DNA of 64,000 nucleotides from Protea cynaroides (Eukaryota > Streptophyta > Magnoliopsida > Proteales > Proteaceae): contig CM053276.1 in the NCBI GenBank assembly GCA_028583415.1, positions 64,069,071-64,133,070 on the forward strand, given 5' to 3'. The notes beneath the pieces were generated by a model. That model was given only the letters and a program-made list of their open reading frames with translations. It was not told where the DNA came from and made no database searches. Below, piece after piece: positions 1 through 10,395 of the stretch. The position numbers and the translations under genes are program-made. Positions within the stretch are counted from its first letter, which is position 1. The number at the start of each line of letters is the position of its first letter.

Positions 1-774
1 GAGAGCTTTAATTTTTGCGGGTCTTTTTTCCTCTCCTCTGTTTCATTTCAACTCACAGCTGAGCAAGTCTGGGTTTCAAAAGGTCCAACTGATATGGTGT
101 TTTGGACTTCAAAATAGTCAGACGTCCTGGACCAACGCCATCATAGCTGTTGGATGCTGTGCGATCTAGGTGTCGCTCATCTAAGGTAGGTTGCCACCCC
201 TCTTCCCCAACTACTGGGAGGAGAGGATTTGAATGTGCTGGCCATCCAACGGGGCTTCCCCCCTCCTCCTGAACCTCTGGGAGGAGAGGATGTGGACCTT
301 GTTGTGACAATTGTTTGTTACTCATATCCTTGATGGACACATTTTTCGCTATTTCTATTTCCAATATCCAGTTTGTCTCATGAAATACAAAAACAAATCG
401 GCATTGCCTAATGTGTTTCGCCTTTTTACCTAAAAAAAAAAAAAAATATTGTGTTTCGCCTAAATGTTGCTAAACGCTCCCTTAATCATTAGATGTTGCC
501 ATCAATGCCCAGAATTATACAGACCTGCTTCGACAGTTGAATTTGGTTGAATAAATTATTTTAGTGATTTGAGCTTGTTTCGATTTTAGCTAACTTTAAG
601 TAAAACTAAAGTCTTCAGTTTAATCGCTCAAAACTCAAAAGTATGTGCAGGCAGTACGTTATAGAAGAAAATGAAATATGGGACAATGATAGGTGTTGAT
701 TGGCGCAATAGGATGGGTATCACTATGAACATGTGGCCAATTAGGATCATTAATTGCATAGAACAAACAACATT

Positions 775-866
775 CTTTTATTAGCCAGTCTCTACATTAT
801 AGTTCATTATTACGTATTAGTCTTTTATTAGCCAGAGTCTACACATTATAGTTCATTATTACGTTT
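775..866. repeat. Two-copy tandem duplication of about 46 bp
   Basis: Two adjacent units share CTTTTATTAGCCAG, a short variable part, then ATTATAGTTCATTATTACGT. The second unit differs by a few substitutions and small indels. It is a local duplication with no visible coding role. Confidence 0.8.
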
Positions 867-1916
867 TTAATTATTCTATTGTATCTCCAACTGATTTTTT
901 CTTTTTTGTTTTATTTTCTGGATTAAGTCTCTCTAAGCAATATAGCCAATCATTTATCCTTTGTTATACCATATTAAAAATGCGTATAATATTTGTTCCA
1001 TATTTTTTAGTCATATAAAATATATTTGGGAAAAATACATGTACTGCCTTTATAGTTTGGACTAATATCACCTACCATCCAGTATTTTCTGACAATTACA
1101 CTCGTTCCCATTTAACTGCTGTAGAAACCCAAAAAAAATTGAATGACAGTTATACACTTATGGTTTTAAATTGAGAAAAATGAAAGTTATTATTTTAGCC
1201 ATCTATCAAGCACTGATTTGAATGTCAGATTCAAACACTTCTCTAGAAGCCTCTCAATATCTAAAGTTTATATAGTTCGCAACTTATGGTGGTTTTGTAT
1301 TTTGTGAATTCAAAGGTTTTGTCATGTCTTTGACGGTCATTTCAGTAGTCGATATAGGAGATCTCCTAATTCCAAACTGGTTGAATAGGATTTGTGGTTT
1401 GTTCGTAAATCATTTCGAATTTTCTTCTGTTAATATCTCTTTTTTCTTTCGAGACTTGCGAATCTCATCTACTCGTTGTTTCTTGTATTTTCTTTTTTTA
1501 GCAATTCTCCCATTTTCGTTATTTATTGTCATCATCATCCTCTTGATCAAGTGAATGATCAATTTGAATGATAAGTTTAAGCTCTTTCACGAGTCTTTAC
1601 TTAGTTCCCAAACTTCTATTGAGTCGTTTCCCTTTGCCTTTAAACCCAATAAGAAATAGCCATATATGGTTTTGCCATTGAAAGCTCTTCATCGCGGGCA
1701 AAGTCTGGAGGTGCGATTCAATCGCAAGTTGTTGGTGGAGTCAGAGTTGTCGCAAATTTGGAAGAAGTTTGGAAGATCTTGCTCGCTACAATTTTTTCTC
1801 CTCCATTGGAGTAAAAACAAGAGAGGATTCAAGAAAACAAAAGGAATGAGGGTTTTGTTGGGAATTATTACCTTATAGAGAAAGAGGATGAAGGTTGTGT
1901 TGGAATTATTATGGGC

Positions 1917-1944
1917 TTAATTAATTACCTAATCAATTAATTAA
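1917..1944. repeat. Perfect AT-rich hairpin
   Basis: TTAATTAATT at 1917-1926 is exactly reverse-complementary to AATTAATTAA at 1935-1944, with an 8-base loop. It could extrude a cruciform or be a chance product of AT-rich DNA. No gene starts or ends beside it. Confidence 0.7.
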
Positions 1945-2580
1945 TGGGAGTTCAATTAACACGGTAGGACCGGTTCGATTTAGTTCATCACATGATTGAG
2001 ATAGGTAAGGTAACCCTAACTCTATTCTGGGAAGGGGATTAGGATTATGATAGTATTCTATAAATACTGGGTTATGAATCCTCACAACCACAGTTAGTGA
2101 AAAATCTCTCTGCACCCATTAGCAAGAGATCCTGAGATATCCTCCAAAAACTATAGAAGACCGTAATCAAAGCTTTGAGTGTAAGATAGAAATCAATCTT
2201 CACAAATAGGTATGTCTTTACAATTGTGGTTTCTTTATATCTCTATTGTGTTCTAGATCTTTATATGAGTTATTAGGGTTTAAGATGAAACCCTATGAAT
2301 ATTAAAGTCTAATAGTTAGTATCATAGCCAATCCTATAGACCTATAATCAATGGTAAAACATTGTAAGGACCTAGCTATGAGATTTGATTGAGAAAAGAA
2401 AATTTTTTCTAACCCTATTTAAACAAATCTGTCAGAATATCATTAGTACTTGAAAATTTTTTTCCCAATCATTGGAAGGTCACAAATATTATACCGATGG
2501 AAAGATCGATGATACAAAACTTACCACCGTCCATCGCTGAATGCGCCCTCACGCACTGCGGAAAGTAGTGAGTGAGATGC

Positions 2581-5500
2581 ACTTGCCTGTGTTGGACTTT
2601 ATGTTGTCATTGTTGGCAACTTGGCTAATGTGACAGTATTTGTGAGTATTCAGTTAGAGAAATGAGGAGAGAGAGTGTCAGTGTAGGAGAGAGAGTGTCA
2701 GTGCAGTGGCACAGATGTGACAACTTCGCTTATGTGTTCTACAAGGTTCTATATGTGTTTTCAGATGATTTACAATGAGTTAAATGGGATATTACACTGA
2801 TTTTGATGAGAGAGAGTGTTTATGGACCCCACTGGTGATGTGGCCGAGTTTTTGATGATGCGGCCGAGTTTCTGATGATGCGACAGTGTTCTTGAAGCTT
2901 TTCTAATCATGTTCATGTTTCTCATGTTTCTGGTGTTGTGGCATTAAAGAGAGAAATTCAAGAGAGAGAAAGAAGAGAGAGAATCAGAAGAGAGAGTAAG
3001 AGGAGAGAGAAAAAATGTGAGTGGGACCCACAGGTATGGTGGCAAGGTGACATGCCAACACGGCAGCCCACGGCACTTGGCATGCATGCACACAAAGTTT
3101 CGGGTTCAAATTCCAAGGTTTGACAGAGTTTTAACTTTGGATCTATTTTTGGTGAGTCCCGCAGCAGGTTCATGGAAATCCGACAGTGGAAAGATGTAGA
3201 GCGTCGAGTTATCTTTCCAATGCAACTTGAATCACTCAATTCCGACGTCGGATGAGCGAGATATCACAGTTTCTGTCGGATCGCTCGAAAAAGTCATTTC
3301 ACAAATTGTTTAGGGGCAATTTCGGCATTTTACAAGTTGTTAAGGGGTAAATTCGTCAAGAAAAAAGAAGAAGATCCGAAATCGGCCGCCCAAATGAAGC
3401 CACGTAGGCTAGATTCCAAATGGACGGCCTTCAAACTTGCGGGCTAAGGTGTGATGCAAAGATTCCGTTTAGATTCCATCGCGCTATTCGTGAGTGGCCA
3501 GACGCAACCTATAATCATGCACCGCGGTACATGCAAGTTTAGCTGCGATCCAGTGTGACGCTTCTACGGTGCCGCGGCACCATTGATCCAGATCCTACGC
3601 TTAATATGGGATCCGAGGTTCGCTGACACGATTTGTTCGGATCCGACGGACATCAAAAGATCCCGCCATTTCTTCTCAGATCCAATGGCAGATGGCCTAG
3701 ATTCCTCTCTAAACCAATCAGAATGTGACAGCGGCGCGGCGCGGCTCGGCTACGGTGCCGCGCAGGTGCAGGTTATATAAGGAAAGAGAATCTCTTTCCT
3801 TATCCGAGATTAGCCGATTTTCAAATTGCCATATCTTCTTCATCCGAGCTCCAAATCAGTCCGTTCAAATTGCAGCATTCATATTTTTCGATGCCCTATC
3901 TATTGGGTGCCGTTGGGAGTCATGAAAACTGAGAAAAAAATAAAAAAGAGTGCTTTGAAGCTAAAGAGAAGGTTTTTCTAGGGTTTCGTGCCCTGTGGGA
4001 GTGATCAATCACCAACTGCCTCTTCTTTGTGCATCAATGGAGTGCTAAATCCTTATGAGAGGTCAGTAGAGCTTTTATTTTCGTATTCATGGTGATTATG
4101 GGTTGTGTGGAAGAGATTGGAAGCCTATGGACAAGGTGTGCTCTGTGAATCGATCTCTATCAACATTGAAGGCTGTTGAAGAGTACATGAGGTCAGTGTG
4201 AAGCTCCAGAGATATTGTTGGCCATTCGAAAGCATTGTTTGTGAGATTCTCAATTCTTTATCTATTTATGCTTTCAATTTATTGTATGCTAGCGTAGGTG
4301 CAAATTGTTGAATACCTAGCTAGTGGGGGAAAACTGTAAGGCAAATTTATAAGCCTAAAAAAATTGTTATTTGCTTCCCGTGGGTGCGGGTTAAGCGTGG
4401 TGTGCAGCGTGTGCTGAACACTGGTACTTGTTACCTGAATTCCTGGCACATGTGTGCCCTCCTAGTTTTATGCTGGGTAAATTGGGTGTATGTACTCCCT
4501 GTGTAGACAAAGAAAAAGAAGTGTATTGAGTATATACGGAGCCCGTTGGGCATTACTCCGTAGACTAGCCATCACACACTGTGTTGGTGAACCACGTATA
4601 TCCTGTGTTGTGGATTGTTTTTATTTTCCTATATATTTTGGAGTGCGTGGAATGGCTTGCAGGATGGGTGTGCAAATCTGGTAGACCTGACCATTGAGTG
4701 GTAGCGAGGTAGATTTGCATACGCTTGTATGTGTGTAAAAGAATATATCTCCATCAGCTCTGGGCAGCAGTAAATAATCAGAGAAAAGTTTTAGACACTG
4801 ATTCACCCCCCCTCTCAGTGTTTTATCAAGTTCATCAGCCTGTAGAAGAAAAATAAACAAAAAAAGAGAGTCGGCGGTCGATTTAGAAACCCTAGCAGGT
4901 TGACACAACGAGTAGGTCAGGTTGGGTGTTCACCCAGACTGATTCAACTCAATTAGCCAGTGATCGGGCACACGTGAGGGTTAACACGTGTGAGCCGAAC
5001 CGGTGGACCAGAACCCGAATAGCCGAATTGGTAACCCGTTGAACCAAATCGATGACCCATATTTTTTGTACCATGGTGTCAGACCCGATAACCAGGTTAT
5101 TTAACCTAGAAGTCTGACCCGATAACTTGGACTATTGACCCGGATGGGTAAACTAGTCTGATTGGGCAGTTTGGTTTGGTTTTAGGACGAATGTGAACCC
5201 CCAGTTCAGATTTAAACTGGAGTTTAGAACCCAGACTAGCCCCCAACGAGTGGGCCTCATGCTTGCATGTTGGAGGTCGGATTGACCTCCAGATTTTTGC
5301 TCCAGCTTTGTCTCTTCATGTTCTTCAATCTGGTATAGGTTTCAACCTATTTTGGTTTTTCGGAGACTATGTTTTTGATAAAATAGTACACTTTTGTACC
5401 CTTTTGGAATTTGGTTCATATTTTTATGTAGTGTTGTTCCATTTAATAGTTACTAAATGCATGATGAGATGTTTTGTGCATGATATATGATTATTTAAGT

Positions 5501-5992
5501 TTCATACTTGAATATTTTTTTACATTTATGTTAAAATTTCTCACTTTTACTGCTTATTTGAGCCTCTAAATGTCATGGTGGGATTAGGTGGTGCCCATCA
5601 AAATGGCACATTTAGTTTCTCTGTAATGTTTTGACATTTGACGGATCATATAATAGCCAGTTGGGCAATGGTCACCCAAAGGTGGCATTGTCAAGATTAA
5701 AAAAATTCATACACATGGCTTAAAGAATATTACTTTAGGGGTTTCATTCACCCAATGTTGATAGGATTTTCGAAGATCATTATTCATTTACGATTAATGC
5801 ACGGACATCGAGAGGACCGATGCATACTTTGTCCCAAAGAATGGGTGTGTAGTTTGGTTGACTCTCACATAAATAGTTTGCTTGCGTATGTTCAAAATTG
5901 TAGGCATTTTTTTAGTTTGTGTGAGTTAATTATGCATGTTTCATTATTTTCGTTGTATTATTTTGAGTTTTTATCATGATTATTACCATACG
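2581..5992 (+). other. Possible long LTR and leader of a copia-like element
   Basis: This stretch precedes a copia gag and has no coding potential of its own. It contains a TATA-like box at 3773, GC-rich stretches near 3550-3600 and 3725-3770, and a CCCCCCCTCTCAGTG pattern near 4804 like the 3' end of many plant copia LTRs. It also contains clusters of GACCCGATAA-like words at 5085-5150. I could not fix either LTR boundary or find a convincing primer-binding site, so the LTR reading is tentative. Confidence 0.3.
3773..3801 (+). promoter_or_regulatory. TATA box followed by a perfect inverted repeat
   Basis: TTATATAA at 3773-3780 lies just 3' of a GC-rich stretch. It overlaps a perfect inverted repeat with 11-base arms, AAGGAAAGAGA at 3779-3789 and TCTCTTTCCTT at 3791-3801, around one central base. 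The layout suits an LTR core promoter with a stem near the transcript start, but no transcript evidence is available. Confidence 0.4.
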
Positions 5993-6855
5993 ATGTCGAT
6001 CCAAGCAAGCAATTTAGTGACTATTCCCTCCCTCTCATGGACTAATTACAAGAAATGGCTTAGGGAACTCCAGATATCCATAGGTTTACTTGATCTAGAT
6101 ATAGGCATCACAAAAGATGAAATGACTACCTCAACTGATGCAAGTACTCAAGCACAAGTAAAATATATGAAAAAATTGAAAAATGTCAATAAGAAATGTA
6201 CATTGGTTATACAAAGATGTGTTCTAGATTCTATCTTAGATAGTATCTCTGAACAGAGTAAGGCAAAGAAACTATTAACTTCCATCAAAGCTAAATATGA
6301 ATACTCTGAGACTAGGCAGTTGGGTGAGTTGATGGCAAAGTTGGCAAACATCACCTTTGATGGCACTGGTAGTGTGAGAGATCACATAATGGAACTTTCT
6401 GAAGTGGCTGAGAAACTTAAGGGTTTAGGTAACCCAATAGGCAAAGATGTTCTAGTATATCTAGTCCTCAAATCCTTACCACATCAATATAAAGCGATAA
6501 AGATAGCCTATGACACTGCTATAGATAAGTGGACCCTGGATGAGCTTATAGCAGTCTGCACTGAAGACGAGAAACATGATAAGAATGAAAAAGTTGAGAG
6601 TACAAATCTGACAATGAACAAAGGAGGATATTATGACAAAGGCAAGGGAAAGCGTAGACCTGGACCTTATAGATAGAAGAACTTCTACAAGAAATTTGAG
6701 AAACCTTATGAAAAAGGTAAGGAATAGGAAGAGTTAAGAGACCTGACTACTATGGAGTATTTTTGGTGTGACCAGAAAGGGCATATTAAAAGAAATTATA
6801 AAATCAGACAAGCATGGTTGGCTTAGATTAAGGAATCTGAAAATTCTGAACAGAA
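5993..6855 (+). pseudogene. Ty1/copia gag (UBN2-type), truncated
   Basis: The ATG at 5993 was chosen because the family match begins there (MSIQASN..., then WTNYKKW); the longer frame from 5936 adds unrelated residues. The middle part contains the helical features of plant copia gag, including MAKLANITFDGTGSVRDHI and VYLVLKSLPHQY. A TAG at 6674 interrupts the frame. Reading on, a degenerate zinc knuckle appears near 6755 (WCDQKGHIKRNYK), in which the first and last Cys of the CCHC are Tyr. Gag normally packages element RNA into particles. No copia protease, integrase or RT follows, and similarity ends near 6855, so this is a broken remnant. Confidence 0.85.
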
Positions 6856-7239
6856 AAGTGCCAATGAATGAAGACTTGGATGCATATTATGGCTACCATC
6901 CGGCTCATATCCATTGTCATAACAGTGGGATTTTAGAAGGTTTTTCGGAGGCTTTGTCGGGTGGTCTATCATCTGACATTGCCTCCGCTTAGGTATTAAG
7001 CCTAGCTGGGGGGTTCAGATTAATCGAACCCATAGGTAACCGGGAGAATGACTGGAGGATCGTACCTCCACGAGGTCCTCTAGTAAGGAGCCTCCAGTTG
7101 GTCCATGGTCATCAGCCAAGGCATTTTCCTTAGTAGAGGCTTGGTCTAAGCTACTCGGAGGAATGGTCATAACTAGGCCTTCGGTTCAGACCCAAAACCA
7201 GGTCACAAATGGAGCTTGGTCTCCAAGTGTTGGAGACTA

Positions 7240-7752
7240 GGGCTTGTTTGATAAAACTTTTGCTTCTGGATTCTATGGATTCTGGCTTCCAGGGAGCCAT
7301 TTTGGAGTAGAAGCGCGTTTGATAAGTTCGGTTGGATTCCAACTCCCACAGAGTGAACCGGATTCAGAATGGCTCTAGAATCCAAAATTTTGGAGTCATA
7401 AATACTTGCTCCAAGCTATTGGATTAACTTTTTGGGAGAAAGAAAAGAGTTGACTCTCAGATGGCTCTCACTTGACCACCACCACCACCACCACCATCAC
7501 CACTTCCACCACCACTACCTACGCCACCACCCACCACCACCCACCACTATCACGACTATTTTTCTAGACTTTCATTGGGGAGATATTGTGTTATCAAACA
7601 TGTTTCTAATCCAAAGATGCTCTGAAATTTCTTTCAGAATTGAATTATCAAACAAGTTTCTACTCCAAAATAATCCTGGAGTAGCCTGGAGTAGAATCCA
7701 AATTTGAACCAGAATCCAGAATCCAGAAGCAAAAGTTTTATCAAACGGGCCC
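7240..7752. mobile_element. MITE with about 45-bp terminal inverted repeats
   Basis: The left arm (7240-7285) begins GGGCTTGTTTGATAAAAC and the right arm (7709-7752) ends GTTTTATCAAACGGGCCC. Apart from a few substitutions and a short indel, the arms are reverse complements. The flanking triplets CTA (7237-7239) and TTA (7753-7755) would fit a PIF/Harbinger-type 3-bp TWA duplication with one change. I found no 8-bp duplication of the hAT kind. The element has no transposase, so it is non-autonomous. Inner copies of a TTTGATAA word and a CCA microsatellite lie between the arms. Confidence 0.85.
7478..7550 (+). repeat. CCA/CAC microsatellite inside the MITE
   Basis: An interrupted (CCA)n run lies in the centre of the MITE. 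It generates a spurious histidine-run frame and should not be annotated as protein. Confidence 0.9.
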
Positions 7753-9124
7753 TTAATTTCCACTTCAAGGTTCCTGATCCTCTGGTTCTGCATACTTAAA
7801 AAATGTTCTAAGTGTTAACCGGATGATCGTCTGGAGGAACCATCACCCAATCTCATCCTCTGGTTCAGTCTGTTTTAGCCATTATGCCTAGTAATGATTA
7901 AGAAGACCAACCATTGGGTTCTCGGCTTGTCTTCGGACCCGTATATAGACATGTAAGGCTTATCCATGTTGATTAAAAGTTATACAACCAATCTAATGAA
8001 TTACTATCTACATAAATAGGTACTTGTCAAGGGTAAAGTTGAAGCCTTCTACTTGGCTTCGTACTACTGCTACACTATCAGTGCAATCAGGTGAGGAGTC
8101 TAGTCCATAGACTTAGGACATCCATAACATGTCTACTTTGCTTAGTAACATGCTTAGGTTATATTTATGATATGCTTTTCATTAATTGCCATGTATGAGC
8201 ACACATCACATTATAACAACTATGAATATTATATTGTTTATTGGGTATGATGGACGTGTGGCGTATTGGAGCATAATACACCGGCCATGTTGATTATTCT
8301 ATACCTTAGTTGGGACATGGTCATCCATGGGATTGGTGAGCCGGGGATCACCTTTGGGGTATAATTTTGTTATTTTATGTATGATGGTTCGTGTGACACG
8401 TAGGAAAGCAGGTGCAAGGGTCATATTGAATTACCACCATGTATGATGGTTCGTGTGGCATGTTGGAGCACGGGCACCCAGATCATGTTGGATTGTAAGA
8501 ACACTAGCGGGGACACGGTGATCTAAAGGAGTGGTGAATCGGGGATTCTTGCTGGTGGAAATCATGATGGTTATGTCAACATGTTAATGGGGGCACGGTG
8601 GGAGTGGTGATCTAGGGAATTCTACTGGGGGGTAGTCAGAGTGAAATGAATGTACATAATAGACATAGTTGGTGTCATTTCTTGTTTCCTTCATCCTTCC
8701 AGTATGAGTTAAGATACTAGCATAGATTCACACTTTCGAAGGTTGAGAGACCCTAGGAGGAGTCAGTGATGTATAGGTGTACAGTAGCTGGCGTGAGACA
8801 GAGTCTATGATAGGATGTGATGAGCTTGAAATGATTGGAGTCTTGGATGGGGGTTTACTTGTACGAGTTTTTTAACGGCCCGGGGTGGTCTATTCAACTT
8901 CTATCTTCGCCCGATATATGAGAGTTGGAGGTTTGGTAGCCGTAGGCAGGATCAAAAATACCAAATTGAATCTCAATATGATACCAAGTAGTAGCACCAA
9001 CCTGAGACCTGATACAAATAAATTATATTTCATATCATTTATGTTGTATGTTGCACGCATGTGATACTAGATTTCTCACTGAGCTGGGATGTGAGCTCAC
9101 CCTCGTATCGATACTCTTTTTCAG

Positions 9125-9255
9125 ATTTCTCTTTAGGTGACTTCTTTATTGCTGAGTTTATGGAGTCCCCTCTGGCGAGTGTGGTCACTGATATTGATGA
9201 CATTGGTGGTGAGCATGGCAAGGGCTGCACCTGTAGTGACTGCATCTATGTATGA
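9125..9255 (+). CDS. Candidate LTR-encoded CxCxxC exon (family F)
   Basis: This frame begins directly after a strong acceptor-like CTTTTTCAG ending at 9124 and runs to a TGA at 9253-9255. Its C-terminus is CTCSDCIYV, which has the same Cys-x-Cys-x2-Cys layout, close to the stop, as exons in the other gypsy LTRs of this window. The acceptor phase (one base of the first codon supplied by the upstream exon, giving GAT) is also shared. A donor CAG|GTGAGG lies at 8090/8091, implying an intron of about 1034 bases. The function is unknown. A metal-binding tail is a guess from three cysteines. Confidence 0.45.
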
Positions 9256-9684
9256 CGCAGCCCTCCCCTTACTCTTTTCCTTTTTGATAAACTATGATTC
9301 ATTTTGTTGGTAGATGAAGATATCTACCAAAGCAATGTAATAGATTTACTCTTTTTTATTTGGCTACACGTATATGGATATGGTAGTATTTTGTGGAGAA
9401 CTAATGGTTTGTAAATTGTAAACTGATACATAGTATGGGATATGATATGATGATAGTTGCATCTACCAGTATTAAATGCTTTCACTTTTATTATAATTGT
9501 TCTTGATTATTATGGTTATTACATGTGTAAACTATAGGATTTAATTTGTAATCATTGTGGTTATTGTTCCTACATGTATTTATGTTGCCACAAGGGTTGA
9601 CCTGGATATCATGTTCGATTCTCTAGAATGGGTTGTGATAGTACGCCACAGTGGTGAGGATCTTACGATGGTGTATCACTTGTA

Positions 9685-10109
9685 ATGGATCCTCAGACTG
9701 GAGTTCCTGAGATTTCTGAGTTGCAAGGTATTCTAGTAAATTCTCACACTCTATTAGTTGAGTTACAGGAGTACCAGTAGGTTACACAAACAGGACTAGC
9801 TTCATACAAGAGGCGTATGCTGCAAAACATCTCAGGTGTAGAGCAGCAAGTGATAGTGACTGAGTATGCTATTTTACAGTTGCGAGATACTATTGAGGCT
9901 ACTAGACAAGAGGTCTCTTTTATGAGGAGTGCATTGAGTGCTACAAGTTTGTTATCACCTATTCCTTTTGAGATAGTAGAGGAGGCTGCTACTAAGCATG
10001 AGAGAACTCCTTAGAGGAGGGATAGATTAGTGGCTAGAGCTCAGCCCACCTACTCTGCAGGCAGTCTGAGCCGTCAGGAGGATCTTCAGACTCAGTAGTC
10101 AGACTCATA
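9685..10109 (+). pseudogene. Antisense ORF, C-terminal part (family D element)
   Basis: A Gln-rich, coiled-coil-like frame starts at 9685, is interrupted by TAG at 9777, reads on through the 9817 ATG, and stops at 10012 and again near 10107. Its heptad-like tail resembles the C-terminal region of the antisense ORF of element 2. It lies on the plus strand about 270 bases from the primer-binding site of a minus-strand element, which is the same placement as the other antisense ORFs. The conserved N-terminal domain is missing, because the LTR fragment ending at 9640 cuts the element. Confidence 0.5.
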
Positions 10110-10376
10110 GTTAGAATTTTATTTTAATTACCTCTTCTGTTTATGGGTAAGGTTTCCACTGTGATTACCTACCCATCCCGTCTTGTATAAGGTTCACTTG
10201 TTAAAACTTCTAAAGCTTATCTCAGTTTATTTTTGTACGTTATGCTCTTCAATTCTGTATTTGTTCTTTGGCTCCTTCCTATGGCTTATTCTCATTTTGT
10301 TCTTTATTTTTATTTACCTAGTGTCAGCTTATAAGTTTTATAGGTAAGTAGGATTGGTAGTGGATATTGCGTGACT

Positions 10377-10390
10377 GTGCTCTGATACCA
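10377..10390 (-). other. Primer-binding site of the family D element
   Basis: On the minus strand this reads TGGTATCAGAGCAC, the standard plant site complementary to the initiator Met tRNA 3' end. It lies five bases beyond the LTR end TGTGATA at 10396. It shows that the element runs leftward from here. Confidence 0.85.
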
Positions 10391-10395
10391 ACTTC

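Larger units (their letters stand above)
1..2580. other. AT-rich stretch with no recognisable gene
   Basis: I find no protein family, RNA gene or LTR boundary here. The open frames are short and have no recognisable domain. Positions 180-292 hold two copies of a CTGGGAGGAGAGGAT word. A short tandem duplication and a hairpin are listed separately. The stretch may be old repeat-derived or intergenic DNA. Confidence 0.5.
6990..9640 (+). mobile_element. LTR-like fragment, 3' end defined (family F)
   Basis: The 3' edge GGGTTGTGATA at 9630-9640 matches the ends of the other gypsy LTRs here. The fragment shares their internal landmarks: donor CAG|GTGAGG at 8090/8091, a GTGAGCTCACCC block at 9091, acceptor CTTTTTCAG ending at 9124, and a Cys-x-Cys-x2-Cys exon. 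The 5' edge is uncertain and was placed where copia similarity has ended. Words related to CTGGAGGATCGT occur at about 7045-7110 and 7815-7870, on both sides of a nested MITE. Whether it is a solo LTR or a truncated element cannot be decided. Confidence 0.5.

Noticed and set aside
53..364. 103-residue minus-strand frame near the window start
   Set aside because: It has an internal two-copy word and no recognisable domain; there is not enough to call a gene.
7432..7707. Open frame with a long histidine run
   Set aside because: It is the translation of a CCA/CAC microsatellite inside a MITE; no domain, start context or conservation.
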